64,000 nucleotides of DNA from Symbiodinium natans (lineage: Eukaryota; Sar; Dinophyceae; Suessiales; Symbiodiniaceae). The translations under genes were made by a program, and so were the position numbers. Below are positions 1-10,577 of the stretch, piece after piece (positions within the stretch are counted from its first letter, which is position 1; the number at the start of each line of letters is the position of its first letter). Below the pieces are notes generated by a model. That model ran no database searches. It saw only the letters and a program-made list of their open reading frames with translations, and was not told where the DNA came from. The stretch covers positions 250,501 to 314,500 of the forward strand of contig CAJNDS010002241.1 of NCBI GenBank assembly GCA_905221605.1. Reading direction: 5' to 3'.

Positions 1-92
1 GAACACGAGCAGACGGGAATTGAAAACTCGAAAAAAACGAAATTTTCGCTTTATGTTTTTTTCGATTGTTCAATTGCCGTCTGCTCGTGTTC
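1..92. repeat. Long inverted repeat at window start
   Basis: The 16-nt arm at 1-16 is the exact reverse complement of 77-92. The inner part (an AATTGAA block against TTCAATT, then A-rich against T-rich) is also largely complementary, so the whole 92 nt can fold as a hairpin. The element may extend past the left edge. A run of CCGATTT-like units follows to about 215. No product is inferred. Confidence 0.6.
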
Positions 93-296
93 GATTGTTG
101 CCCGATTTGTTCTCCGATTTTTTCGCCGATTTGTTTTTCCGATTGTTACTTGGTTCTCCGATTTTTGCTGCGGCTTTTGTTTTGGATGTGCTTTTTTTGT
201 TTTTTTCTTCCGATTTGGGGGGGGGGGGTCCCTGTCTCATTAGATTTCGGAATTCATAAGTTTAGGGTTCAGGGTACAGGGTTAGGGCGCCTAAAC

Positions 297-371
297 CCTG
301 TTTTTGGAGCAATGTGGGTAGTCCATACGTAAGTCTGGGAGTCCCACAGACCTAGTCGTGACTGTGGTTTC
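297..371 (-). CDS. Candidate exon
   Basis: Minus strand: CTAAGCAG| acceptor, 24 open codons (ETTVTTRSVGLPDL...), then |GTTTAGG as donor. Not recognised. The plus strand has a GTAAGT inside the same island, so orientation is uncertain. Confidence 0.33.
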
Positions 372-1345
372 CTGCTTAGAATTGGCTAGGTTTTGTATCA
401 GGGCTTAGGGTTTAGGGTTTTGGGTCCCAAAGGACCTCGCATTTTGATGACAGGATGACTCCTGGTGCTTTGTTTTGTGGGCGTCTACGTCTTAGCAAAG
501 ATGCCCTGTAACCAAGGAAACGATCAAAGAATCTGGGTAACCCTAAACCCTAAACGCTGGAGGCGTGTGGGAAGGGCTTTAGCGTCCAGGATCTGCGTGT
601 GGGATGCGAGGTTTATAGAAGCCCCAAGCCCTGAACCCTCAACCCCCTAAACCCTAAACCCCCTGAACCCCCTAACCCCCCCTCAAACTCCCCTCAACCC
701 ATCAAAATCCCCCAAAACCCCCACAACCCTAAACCCTAAACCCTAGACCCCAAGGTGGCGGGCCTTGGAAACTCCTCCTCCGGGCTGCGATGAGTCGGAG
801 GCAGGCCTGGGGCACGGCTGAGGGTTTAGGGTTTAGGGTTTAAGGTTTAGGGTTTAGGGTTTGATTAGGGTTTAGGGTGCGGGCAAGGCTACGTGCGTGC
901 AGGGGCCTTTTGCGTTTTGTTCTGTTTAGGGTCTATAGAGTTTAGGGTTTTGTAGGGCTTTTAGGGCTTATGGGGTTTAATTCATTATGGGATTTAATTA
1001 GGGTTGATATGGGTTTATAGAGTTAGGGTCTAGGATCCAGGCTTTAGGTCTAGGGTCCAGAGTGTATAGCTATAGGGTTCCTGTGCTCTTCGTGGGTGTT
1101 CGTGATAACACATGACCCGTGATGTCGATCCCCAAACGATAGGAACCCCCCACACAACTACTTAGAAACCAAAAAAAGTTTTTTCAACAACGAAACAAGG
1201 TACCCCGCATATCGGAAGACAGCTTTCAAGGATGTCCAGCCAAGCCGAGAGCCCGAAACCCGAAACCCTAAACCCCTAACCCCTAACCCCTAAACCCTAA
1301 ACCCTAAAACCCTAAAACCTAAAACCTAAACCCTAAACCCTAAAC

Positions 1346-1411
1346 CCTAGCCGTGACAGGCAAAGCGGCTAGGAATCCGAAAAACCACAGCCTCGCAGCA
1401 GCTTTTGGCTG
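1346..1411 (-). CDS. Candidate exon, hydrophobic
   Basis: Between CCTCAG| and |GTTTAGGG on the minus strand, 22 open codons include ARLWFFGFLAALPV, which would suit a membrane segment. The plus strand is also open. Not recognised. Confidence 0.35.
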
Positions 1412-1881
1412 CTGAGGTTCATTTGGTCGGTGCTCTAAATTAGGGTCCCTTTTTGGGTTTAGGGTTTAGGGTTTAGGGTCTAGGGTCTAGGGTGCCCCCA
1501 TAACGATATCATAATAAGGGTGCCCTGCTCTTTGGGTTGGTTACTTTTAAAGGGGACCTTGAGTCAAAAAGAGAAAAGGGCAAATAGTAGGGGCCGCCAT
1601 AAATGAAGGACCCCAAAAGGGACCATATATTGGAGGAGAAATGACCATGTAGAGTGCAAAACATAAGCCCTAAACCTCAAACCCTAAACCTAAACCCTAA
1701 ACCCTGAACCCTATAAACCCTAAACCCTAAGTTCAGGGTTTCGGGTGAACCCCACCGCTGCGTAGGTCAGTTCTATGCTTGCAGCGTAGTGGGTGGTTTG
1801 GGATTGGGTCCATTCTCGCAAAGTATGCTTCGGCAGCGTAACCAACCCTAAACCCTAAACCCTAAACCCTAAACCCTAAAC

Positions 1882-1963
1882 TCCTAAAAGCCCACCAAAA
1901 CATGCTGCTCCCAGCTGCAGCCGAAGCGGCTGGTCGTAGCTGTGCTAGGCACTGTTGCGCTGC
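1882..1963 (-). CDS. Candidate exon
   Basis: Minus strand CCCCTAG| acceptor, then an Ala/Gln-rich open frame (AAQQCLAQLRPAASAAAG) running to |GTTTAGGG. Not recognised. Confidence 0.35.
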
Positions 1964-2201
1964 CTAGGGGCCATAGTAGAACCCCCAAACAGGGTTTTGG
2001 GTTTAGGGCTAGGGTTTAGGGTTTAGGGTTTTGGGTTTAGGGTTCCAGGGTTTTCGGGTTCCAGGGTTTAGGGGTACCCTATACTACTCTTGGGTCATTC
2101 TTATAGGAACCCCTTAAGGGGATCTACATTTTGGATCCTCCCGGAAATCATTTAGGGCTTCAGGGAATTTAGGGTTTGTTTAGGGTTTCAGGTTTGGAGG
2201 C

Positions 2202-2340
2202 TACAAGGAGGGCCCCCCCCCCCCCCCCCCCCCCTAGTTATAAGTAGAGATATCAGGACCCTAAATTGGGTTCTAAGGATCCTAACTAAGGTTATAAGTC
2301 CCTTAACTACAGCTAGTAAAGTAAGGGGGCCCCTCCTTGT
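2202..2340. mobile_element. MITE family A, copy with C22 tract
   Basis: Starts TACAAGGAGGG and ends with its complement CCCTCCTTGT. The core (AAGGACCCTAAATTGGG..., AAGGATCC, TAAGTCCCTTAACTA) recurs at eight other places in the window. A run of 22 C follows the left terminal repeat. Confidence 0.7.
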
Positions 2341-2456
2341 TGCCTTTAAGGCTTCAGGTTTGGATTTCGGGCCTTGTGGGTTTGGTAGGGCTTCATTTTG
2401 TCACGGCGTAAAGGTTGGGTCTCGCGGTCTGTACAGTTCATTCAGGCTTAGAGTTT

Positions 2457-2690
2457 AGTTTAGGGTTTAGGGTTTAGGGTTTAGGGTTTAGGGTTTAGGG
2501 TTTAGGGTTTAGGGTTTGGGGTTTGGGGTTTGGGGTTTGGGGTTTGGGGTTTGGGGTTTGGGGTTTGGGGTTTGGGGTTTGGGGTTTGGGGTTTGGGGTT
2601 TGGGGTTTAGGGGGTTTAGGGGGTTTAGGGTGTTTAGGGTTTTTAGGGTTTAGGGTTTAGGGTTTAGGGTTTGGGGTTTAGGGTTTAGGG
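2457..2690 (+). repeat. Telomere-type array with TTTGGGG variant block
   Basis: About 230 bp of head-to-tail heptamers: TTTAGGG units, then about 15 consecutive TTTGGGG units, then TTTAGGG again with a few extra-G units. The clean switch between two unit types suggests local tandem amplification of a mutated unit. Confidence 0.9.
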
Positions 2691-3347
2691 GACGGCAAGG
2701 TGCCGGGCTGAAGCGGAGTCCGCTACACGATTGGCTGTTCAGGCCTGATTGTAGACACATCCCTTGAACCCTATGGACCCTGCACCCCCCCGCCCCCCTC
2801 CAAAACCCCCCTACAAGCCCCCGTAAGGCCCCTAGTAGATGGCCCTGTGTTTGATTCCAGTCAGGCCTAGCCGCTCCGACACCAGTGTCCCTATTGAGTT
2901 TTATGCTAAAGCGTGTTGCAATGAAACTGCGAGGGCTCCCTAAACCCTAAACCGTAAACCCCAAACCCTAAACCTGAAGCCCCAAAGCCTTTGAAGGTTT
3001 GAAGGGTTTAGAGGGTCTTAGGTGCAAACGCACGAAGCCGCAAACTTCGCAATCCCAAACCCTGCGCCCCTTGGGGGCCTGGAGGCTCATGTGCCTCGTC
3101 GTCGACCTCAGAGAGACTTAGGGTTTCGGGTGCCTCTAGAATTCTGAGGGTCTAGGGTTTAGGGTTTAGGGCTTAGGGTTTAGGGCTTTAAGGTTTTCGG
3201 GTTTTTAGGATTTTGGGGGTTTCAGATTGCAGAGTTTTAGGACTTTTTGACAAGGATCTAAGGTTCAGGGCTGGGCTGGGTCACTCAAGAAGACCATTCC
3301 CGCAAACCTGAAACAAAACCCGACCCCCAACGCGCAGTAGTGGAGCA

Positions 3348-3449
3348 TTGGGATGTTCCCCCTTAGACTAACAGCCCTTACTAGGAATTATAGTACCCCC
3401 TTATTGGAATCCTCTTAAGGACCGGTAGTATAAGGGGGGAACATCCCAA
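3348..3449. mobile_element. MITE-like palindromic element (family N)
   Basis: An 18-nt terminal inverted repeat (TTGGGATGTTCCCCCTTA) flanks about 65 bp. The right arm has one extra G. GGAGCA lies just outside on both sides. Confidence 0.6.
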
Positions 3450-3494
3450 GCGGAGCAACCCTAAACCGTAAACCCTAAACCCTAAAATCTAAAC

Positions 3495-3551
3495 CAGGCA
3501 TCGGGGGCCCCAAGGAGCTGGCGCAGGAGCCAGAGCCGTCGGTGTCCGAAC
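3495..3551 (-). CDS. Candidate exon
   Basis: CAAACAG| acceptor and CCTG|GTTTAG donor on the minus strand enclose an open Ser/Gly-rich frame (SDTDGSGSCASSLGPPMP). The plus strand is open too. Confidence 0.35.
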
Positions 3552-3654
3552 CTGTTTGGGGTTTAGGGCTTAGGGTGTAGGGGCCTAGCGTTCTTCCGTC
3601 AACCGAAGCCCGTGAAAGGGCCGTGAAGCCGGATAAGGGCTTCCTGTGACCCAC

Positions 3655-3719
3655 TTTACCTACAGGTTTATGGCTTATACCTAGTTACTAAGGGTACTTA
3701 CTACTAAACTGTAGGTAAA
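3655..3719. repeat. Short hairpin element (65 bp)
   Basis: TTTACCTACAGGTTTA at the left pairs with TAAACTGTAGGTAAA at the right. It abuts the family D element that follows. Confidence 0.55.
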
Positions 3720-3723
3720 TGAA

Positions 3724-3835
3724 GCAGGGTTTATATTTCTTGTACCCCCAAAAGGACACCAGGTATATACACTCACCAATTTTAAAAGGGAACCTTATAT
3801 ACACTCACCAAAAACAGTAATATAAACCCTGTTTC
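3724..3835. mobile_element. MITE family D
   Basis: Shares an AGGGTTTATATTTCTTGTA start, an ACACTCACCAAT repeat and a CAGTAATATRAA end with 15617-15745. Confidence 0.6.
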
Positions 3836-4210
3836 AAATAGAGTCCCAGGTTTGGTCGGATTGAAGAATGTAGGTTTCGGGGCGGGGTTTAGGACTTAGA
3901 GCTTGAAAAACGTGCGCCCTGTAGGCATAGTGAAATGGAAGTGGGGTTTTTAGGTTTGAGGCTGTGGTCTGGGTTCTCGGCAACCTAATCTGGGTGGTTC
4001 AGGCTTTAGGGAGTAACTGGGTTGTGCTTTAATTAAACCCTTTGAAAATTATTTATGAATAGGTTCCCTTATAAGGCAAGAAGTGAAATTAAAAATTGTC
4101 CCAAAGCACAACCCAGGTAGGGTTCAGGGCTTAGGCTATGTTCAGTTGCGCTGAAGGAAGGAGGTCGAATGAGAGCTGCTGTCTGACCCCCTAAACCCTG
4201 CACCCTAAAC

Positions 4211-4273
4211 CCTGTACCCATCAACCGGGGGTTGTCCTTCAACATTGGCAGCTTCTTCATGACCCCTCAAATC
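4211..4273 (-). CDS. Candidate exon with good splice sites
   Basis: Minus strand: GACTAATCTCAG| gives a branch-like CTAAT and a CAG acceptor. Then 20 open codons (DLRGHEEAANVEGQPPVDGY) run to |GTTTAGGG. Not recognised. Confidence 0.42.
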
Positions 4274-4389
4274 CTGAGATTAGTCAAAGTCGGGGCGTAG
4301 TACTCCACGCGAAAACTGGGCGAGCTCCGTCACATGGGTTCAAAATCGGAGAATTTAGAGCAGGGACGTTGGCAGCTCAGGGTTTAGCG

Positions 4390-4888
4390 CCAGCTTAAGT
4401 TCCAGGATTGCGGTTTAGGGCTGAGGGCTGAGGGGTTGAAAGATGAGGCTTGAGGGTTGAGGGCTGCTGGTCGAGGCGCTGCATGAACCCGACATGGCAA
4501 AAGCACCACCAAGATTGTCTTGCAAAACTGCGTGCGACGTTCGGCTCTTGATTTCCTTTGGAAAGCTGAAAAAGGTGAATCAGTACCAACCATTCCCAAG
4601 GCACTGTCTGCCAAGAAGCAGGAGTAGTTTTTCTCCCAGGTAAATCTCGACAAGAAGAGGGCCATACGCCGGCATACTTTCGAAGAAGCACCTGACGGAC
4701 TTGCTTTCCAAGTCTGTACTTGTCCTTGCAGGCGTCTCACTCTTCTGGCACGGAAGAACGAGCTTTCAATACTCCTCGAAGATTGTTGCCCGGCCGTGTT
4801 TGGCCCTGCAAACAGCGATCGCTGCCCGAGCTCGCAGCGCAGCTTTCAAGGACTCAGCAATCGACATCAGCTGGCCAACCCTAATCCC
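4390..4888. other. Coding-like unique block, strand unresolved
   Basis: About 490 bp without repeats. The plus strand has one frame from about 4487 to 4888 interrupted only by TAG near 4628 (contains SALDFLWKAEKGESVPTIPK). The minus strand is open in two frames over 4384-4740 and, near 4850-4770, reads MSIAESLKAALRARAAIAVC. It is probably coding on one strand, with introns or decay. No family recognised. Confidence 0.4.
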
Positions 4889-5640
4889 TAAACCCTAAGC
4901 CCTAAACCCTGAACCCTAAACCCTAGGGCAACAGCACTCCCGAAACAACTCGGGGTTGTAGGTTTGAGTGTTCAATTCTAAGGCCCTCAGCCCTACGCCT
5001 TCACCACAAAAGCATGACCTAAACACTCCAAACAACCAAAAACAACTAACTGCCCACAAACCACACCGCAGCACCCCCTAAACCCTGTACCCTCTACCTT
5101 GTACCCTAAACCCTAAACCCTAAATCCTAAACCCTAGACCCTAAAACCGAATCAGGCTTGCTGGACCCTGCAGGGTTTGGCTAGCCACTTCTGTACACCC
5201 GATCGAGGCCCTGTGCGGCCGAGCGGCAATCGCCGGCACTTTGCGGCGGCGCCCTCTGGATGCGTTGAGGGTCTAGGGTTTAGGGTTTAAGGGTTAGGGG
5301 TTAGGGTTTAAGTTTGAGGTATAGGGTTTGGGACCATTTTTGGCCAGAGGGTTTTGGGGGCCAAGGATTTTGCGGTGTAGGGATTGGCGGTTTAGGGTTT
5401 AGAGTTTAAGGTTAGGGTTCAGGCCCTATAAAAACCTGAAAACCTTAATTAGTTTAGGGTTTCGGCCTGCTTGCAACCAGCCCGGTTTCCACATCCCGTG
5501 CCTTGCAAAGTTGGCGCAACCACCCGACCAACTTCTTTGGGGCCTTGGGGGCTTAAGACCCCAATCTCCAGACCTTAAACCCTGCACCCAAAACCCGGCC
5601 CTAACCCCCCAAAAAACACCTTTGAAGCCTGAGCCGCCTG

Positions 5641-5751
5641 AGCTCCAGTTATCAGCAGAGTCATAAGGACCCTAAATTGGGTTAGAACCATCCCAACTTA
5701 GGTTAGAAGTCCCTTGGCTAGAGTTAGTTCAGGAAGGGGGCCGCTCCTCGT
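5641..5751. mobile_element. MITE family A, degenerate copy
   Basis: Keeps the family core (AAGGACCCTAAATTGGGTT, AGTCCCTT) but has weak ends. Confidence 0.5.
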
Positions 5752-5794
5752 GCCTTCCGCAACCGGCATGCATTTACTGCCTCCACTGGTGGCT

Positions 5795-5966
5795 AGTTGG
5801 AGGTTCATGACACTTCTCCAATTACAACTGTACGTATAGCCCACTTGTGAGCCCCTTGAGTGCGCTAATATGGTCAAAAGTACAGTTATAATCACCCTTA
5901 CCCCCTAAACCCTAAAGCCTATAAGTACAGTTATAAGTGGTTAATAAGCACCATGAACCTCAAAGT
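5795..5966. mobile_element. MITE family C carrying a CCCTAAA insert
   Basis: The ends match the GGAGGTTCATG / CATGAACCTC terminal repeats of the copies at 27401 and 29224. A short CCCTAAA block sits inside, near 5905-5917. Confidence 0.55.
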
Positions 5967-6225
5967 CGGGCCTGCAACTTTGCACAATCCTTCTTCTTTG
6001 TCCAGTATCCGAGGGAGAACTGAAGGCTGACTTTGGGGATATAGGTTTAGAGTTTAGTGTTTAGGGTTTAGGATTCAGGGATCCTAAACCCTAAGCCCTA
6101 AACCCAAGGAGGTTCATTGCCTACTCTGCTACTAAGCCTTTGCAGGTAGGGCCTGGGTAGAAGCAGAACTTGCTCCAACTCTTGAACTCTGAACCACATG
6201 TCCCAAGACCCTGAGCCCCTAAACC

Positions 6226-6336
6226 CTAAGCCGAAACCCTAAACCCTAAACCCTAAACCCTAAACCCTAAACCCTAAACCCTAAACCCTAAACCCTAAAC
6301 CCTAAACCCTAAACCCTAAACCCTAAACCCTAAACC
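6226..6336 (-). repeat. CCCTAAA array
   Basis: About 15 near-perfect CCCTAAA units, one of the longer homogeneous interstitial arrays. Confidence 0.95.
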
Positions 6337-6382
6337 CAAACCCGAAACCCTTACCACCCTCAAACCCGACCCGGCCTCAAAC

Positions 6383-6435
6383 CCTCACAGGGCTCTTCGC
6401 ACACATGAGGGGACACCTCTCTTAGATCGGCGTCG
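6383..6435 (-). CDS. Candidate exon
   Basis: CACAACAAG| acceptor and |GTTTGAGG donor on the minus strand enclose 17 codons (DADLREVSPHVCEEPCE). The plus strand is also open (ALRTHEGTPLLDRRRLLW). Confidence 0.35.
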
Positions 6436-6663
6436 CTTGTTGTGGAGAGGGGTTCGGGGCTTAGGGTTTGGGGTTTGGGGTTTAGGGTTTAGGGTTTTGG
6501 GTTTAGGAAAACCTTAACGGGGCCGATTCTTTGGAACCCCACGTCCAGAAGCTTAGACCAGTGCCCCTTCAATGACTCAGCCACCCTTGAAGTGCTCTGC
6601 ACTATAGCAGATAATCATGGCCCTAAACCCTAAACCCTAAACCCTAAACCCTAAACCCTAAAC

Positions 6664-6745
6664 CCCAAAAGGTATGGTGCGGGTTTGAGACTGAAGGGCT
6701 TCCTCCCGGAGCCGTGGAATTCTAGGGTGTTGACAGGAATGGAGA
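6664..6745 (-). CDS. Candidate exon
   Basis: Minus strand GTTTGCAG| acceptor, 27 open codons (LHSCQHPRIPRLREEALQSQ...) and |GTTTAG after TTTTGGG. Not recognised. Confidence 0.4.
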
Positions 6746-7460
6746 CTGCAAACATCTTTAGGCTTTAGGAATTAGGGGGTTAGGGTTTAGGGTTTGGGGT
6801 TTGGGGTTTAGGGTTTAGGGTTTAGGGTTTAGGGTTTAGCGCTTAAGGTTGAAGGTTTAGCGCTTAAGGTTTAGGGGGTTCAACCTTTAAAGCCATATAA
6901 TCCAATAAGCGCCATGTACCGCCTTCGATACTATGAACCTTGAAACTCCAAGAAGCGGCCAAGCAAACCGCTGTATGTTGTGGGCTCTGAGGTAAAGCCG
7001 AACCCCCCAAAAAAACAAAGGGGGAAAAAAACTTCAACCCTAAACCCTAAACCCTAAACCCTTTTCACATCTCCACGCCCCAAAGCCCTCTATCCTACAC
7101 CCCGAACACACTAAACCATGGTACCCTGCGCACCCTAAGCACCCGAAACTCTCTTGCATAGACACCTTAAACCCTAAGCCTTTCTCAACTGGTGGTTTCC
7201 GAAAATAGGGCTACCAATTGTTTAAGGGGGTTCCTAGAATCAGGATTATACTAGTTTGGGTCAGCTAGACCAAAGAGTCATCTAGGCATCTTGGAATGAA
7301 CAGGGTACCCTGTTTGTCTCAGGGAACCTAAACCTCCCCCCAAAAAGGAAATAAGGGCCTACTCCGGGTCCTCGTCCTAGTTCAGGGTACCCAAACCCTA
7401 AACCCTAAACCCTAAACCCTAAACCCTAAACCCTAAGCCCTAAACCCTAAAAGGGTACCC

Positions 7461-7532
7461 CTATTGGGGGAAATGCCCAAATGCCTGGAGCATTGGCTCT
7501 GCCAGCTCGTAGAGCTGCATGGATGCTTGCTC
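7461..7532 (-). CDS. Candidate exon, possibly terminal
   Basis: CCCTAACAG| acceptor on the minus strand, then EQASMQLYELAEPMLQAFGH and an in-frame TAG at 7461-7463. Either a last exon or one that leaves through an upstream CAG|GC donor. Confidence 0.4.
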   Translation of the reverse strand, partial: EQASMQLYELAEPMLQAFGHFPQ

Positions 7533-7687
7533 CTGTTAGGGTTTAGGGTTGAGGGTTTAGGGTTTAGGGTTTAGGGTTTAGGGTTTAGGGTCTAGGGTTT
7601 AGGGTTTAGGGTTTGGTCCTTGACCGCAAACCCCAAGCCCGGTAGACCCTAAACTACTGCTATCAGTATGCTACATTAAGCTTTAGG

Positions 7688-8042
7688 GTTTAGGGCAATA
7701 CTATTTGCTTAAGAACACCCAAAAAACAGAGAAAACAATCCCCATACAACCCAGAGAGGCGGAATAGTCCTATTCTTTGAGGCTTTCTTAAGCAATGGTG
7801 CAGTAGCAACTTATTAACATACACAGCATGCTACGTTGTTTTAGTTTGTGGGAGGGGTGTAGGGCTCTGGCGGCTTAGCCAGCTTTATGTCCAACGGTTT
7901 GATTTCCGCTCGATGGTATAAGGCAGAACTACTATTTGCTTAAGAACCCCCAAAAAAAAGAGAAAATAGTCCCGGTATTGCCCTTATAAAGAAAAGTATG
8001 TCTTTGTAGCTTTGTGTGGGGGTTCTTAAAGCAAGCAGTAGG
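7688..8042. mobile_element. Two MITE family G copies
   Basis: Copies at about 7688-7815 and 7930-8042 start ACTATTTGCTTAAGAAC and end with the complement (GGGGTTCTTAAAGCAAGCAGTAG in the second). A third copy lies at 59565-59690. Confidence 0.6.
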
Positions 8043-8302
8043 TATAAGGGACACGATTTTTATAGCTTGTTCAATGGGCTCACTCCACCGCGCGCCTTCT
8101 CCTCCTCCTCGTCATCTGCCAAGATGGTGGGCAGAGCGCTGCCCGCAGCAGCCGGGTGTGCTGCGTAGGGCAGCGGCCTTCAGCATGCGGCTCGGGGCAC
8201 GAGGGTGTCGGGAAGGATTGGAGGGCCCTAAACCCTAAACCCTAAACCCTACACCCTGAACCATGGACCCTGAACCCTGACCCCTAAACCCTAATCCCAA
8301 GC

Positions 8303-8368
8303 CTTGGGGAGGGTTCATGAGTCAAGGGCTCCTCTGAGAATGGGTCTTCATCCTCTTGAACCCATGCA
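8303..8368 (-). CDS. Candidate exon, acidic
   Basis: Minus strand TTTGACCAG| acceptor, then AWVQEDEDPFSEEPLTHEPS and a CCAAG|GC donor; it could instead run to |GTTTAG at 8290. The acidic composition is unlike repeat translation. Confidence 0.42.
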
Positions 8369-8565
8369 CTGGTCAAATGCAGGAGTTCCCAACATTCTAA
8401 GGGTTAAGGGATTCGGGTTGAGGTTTTAGGGATTCGGCTCTAGGGTTTAGGGTGTAGCTACATGGCCCCGAATATTGTCCGTTACCCCTCCTTGAAGGAG
8501 TATATGAGGGGTTCCCGTTTAAGGGCCCATACTAAGGCACCATGGACCTTAAGAAACATCATCCC

Positions 8566-8665
8566 CCTGTGGGTTTACGAAAACAGGGGACCCCGAAAAT
8601 AGACCCCAAAGAGCATAATTCCTTTCTAATACGAACCCCAATAAGGTACCCCAATTTGGGAAACA
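8566..8665. mobile_element. MITE family F
   Basis: Shares GAAAAYAGGGGACCCC, an AGGATTCC-like middle and AAGGTACCCC...GGAAA with 19288-19430, 34867-34950 and 43145-43238. Confidence 0.5.
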
Positions 8666-8994
8666 ACCATACTTAAACTGCTCACAATACCAGTCGACCT
8701 AACTCGGCCCAACCCTGAAAAGGGTTTGCGCGCTTACACCTTTAGTAAAAAGCGTCTCTCTTCAGAGCATGTGGTACATGATCACAAGTCTTGGGCTTAT
8801 GTCGTCTGTAGTCCTCAGCCCTCAAAGGCCTAAACCCTTAACACCCCATGTAAGCCCTGACTGAGGCATGGACGGGTTGGGCGGGTGAGGCGCTTGCCTG
8901 TCACACTGCTCGCTGAGTGCAGGTCTCGCTTCTGCTTTATGTGCTTTGTGTTTCTGGTCTAAAGCTTGTCAGATTAAAGAATAGGTATGACACA

Positions 8995-9030
8995 TATGTA
9001 TATGCGAATATACATATATATATATATATG
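8995..9030. repeat. AT-rich microsatellite
   Basis: Alternating TA/TG run (ACATATATATATATATATGTG) in an AT-rich patch. Confidence 0.8.
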
Positions 9031-9337
9031 TGTTGCTTATTCATTCATTTGTTTTTATTGTACGATAAGTTTATTATTTGTTATATACATGTACCTCTAT
9101 CTCTGTCTCTCTTTCTCTCGGCTGCTTTAGGTAAACCCTACCGGGATCAAGAAGGCTTCAAGGGGTTTTGGAGGGTGCACAGATGCACCCATGGCATATT
9201 GGTGCCTAAAGGGGTGGGGGGATTGGAGGAGTGCAGTTTTTTGGAGGGTTTAGGGTCTGGGGGCTGAGGGTATAGGGGCTTATTGGCTTAAGGGCGCAAG
9301 GGCTTACGGTCCCAAATCCTGACCCTAAACCCCAAAC

Positions 9338-9439
9338 CTTTCAAGCGCTGCCGGCTTGCCTTCCATCGTGGAAATCGTGGAACGCACACGGCTGCGGATC
9401 CAGTGCGGTACTTTCACAGTCCGCAGTGGCACTATCGGC
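9338..9439 (-). CDS. Candidate exon (both strands open)
   Basis: Minus strand GATGCCCAG| acceptor, 33 open codons (PIVPLRTVKVPHWIRSRVRS...) and GAAAG|GTTTGG donor. The plus strand also has a full frame with TCAAG| and CGCAG|GTTAGGG (contains LPSIVEIVERTRLRIQCGTF). One of the two is probably right; protein similarity would decide. Confidence 0.42.
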
Positions 9440-9879
9440 CTGGGCATCTATGTCGCAGGTTAGGGTTCAGGCTTTAGGGTCTAGGGGTTCGGGTTTATGG
9501 TTTGGGGCTTGGGGTTCAGGGTTTAGGGTTTAGGGGTTTAGGGTTTAGGGTTTCGGGGCTTAGGGTCTACAATGAGGGTTCAGGGTTTTTTAGGGTCCAG
9601 GTTCAAGGTTTAGGGTCTGGAATTGTATCCTAAGACCCAAAAAGCGGGTCATTTCCCCGAACGCCATCTGACAACTCACCTCAAAACTGGAATCAAGACA
9701 CCCCGCACGTCTTACTGCTTAGGGGTTTAGGGTTTAGGGTTTAGGGTTTAGGGTTGCCAGAAATAGGGGTGCCTGCGCATGCCGACATTCTACAATCCTT
9801 ACACTTGGCACCCTCTGAGAAAGGTTCCCGAATCACAGATGCTATTTCAGGGGTCAGTGCGCCCAAAAGCCCTCATATA

Positions 9880-9975
9880 ATATAGAGGCCTGAACAATCA
9901 GAATAGGGTTTGGGGGTTATTCTAGTATAATCATGTAGGGACAATAAGGGAATTTTGCTTGTAATTACTCCTACT
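9880..9975. mobile_element. MITE-like family L
   Basis: Shares AATATAGRGGCCT, GGGGTTATTCTAGTATAAT and GTAATTAYTCC with 24665-24765 and 28150-28262. Confidence 0.5.
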
Positions 9976-10039
9976 TGCACACCTAAGACACTAAAGGCAC
10001 TCAACTCTGGGCCCGTAAACCTTTTAAAGCCACAAACCC

Positions 10040-10147
10040 TACAAGGAGGGGCTCCCTTAGTATACTAACTATACTTATGGGAATTATAGCCCAACTTAGG
10101 GCCCTTATCCCTCAACTTTTCACCAGGGGGGGGGGGGCCTCCTTGTA
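10040..10147. mobile_element. MITE family A, inverted copy
   Basis: Bounded by TACAAGGAGGGG and CCTCCTTGTA, with the family core on the opposite strand to the 2202 copy. Confidence 0.65.
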
Positions 10148-10238
10148 GGCAGGGGAGGGTTCTAAAGCCACAAGCCACAAACCCTAAACCCTAAACCCTA
10201 AACCCTAAACCCTAAACCCTAAACCCTAAACCCTAAAC

Positions 10239-10313
10239 CTTGCAACCACGCCGCTGCGGCACGGGCCAGCTCTGCGCAAGCCTTGAGCATCGCCAAGGCC
10301 GACGCCTCGCCTT
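10239..10313 (-). CDS. Candidate exon between inverted telomeric arrays
   Basis: Minus strand CACCCCAAG| acceptor, 25 codons (EGEASALAMLKACAELARAA...) and a GCAAG|GTTTAGGG donor that is also the first base of the array. Flanked left by CCCTAAA and right by TTTAGGG. Confidence 0.45.
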
Positions 10314-10324
10314 CTTGGGGTGTT

Positions 10325-10448
10325 GTAGGGTGGGTTTAGGGTTTAGGGTTTAGGGTTTAGGGTTTAGGGTTTAGGGTTTAGGGTTTAGGGTTTAGGGTTT
10401 AGGGTTTAGGGTTTAGGGTTTAGGGTTTAGGGTTTAGGGTTTAGGGTT
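10325..10448 (+). repeat. TTTAGGG array
   Basis: About 17 almost perfect TTTAGGG units, ending 6 bp before a family A MITE. Confidence 0.95.
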
Positions 10449-10453
10449 GAAGG

Positions 10454-10577
10454 TAAGGAGGAGCCCCCCTTAGTATAATGAAAACTAGTTAAGGGACTTA
10501 GAGCCGAGGTTAGGATCCTTACAACCCAATTTCGGGCAAGTCTACTTATAGCCAGGGGGGCTTTTCATCTCCTTGTA
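10454..10577. mobile_element. MITE family A between two arrays
   Basis: The element lies directly between a TTTAGGG array on the left and CCCTAG/CCCTAAA repeats on the right, so array-MITE-array would form one intron-like unit. Confidence 0.65.

Noticed and set aside
5331-5345. Second spliced-leader relict (ACCATTTTTGGCCA)
   Set aside because: Extra T and no TCAAG or leader start; chance similarity.
9346-9458. Plus-strand exon in the same island as 9338-9439
   Set aside because: Not excluded; set aside because introner orientation and ARPC4 favour minus. Recorded as the main alternative.
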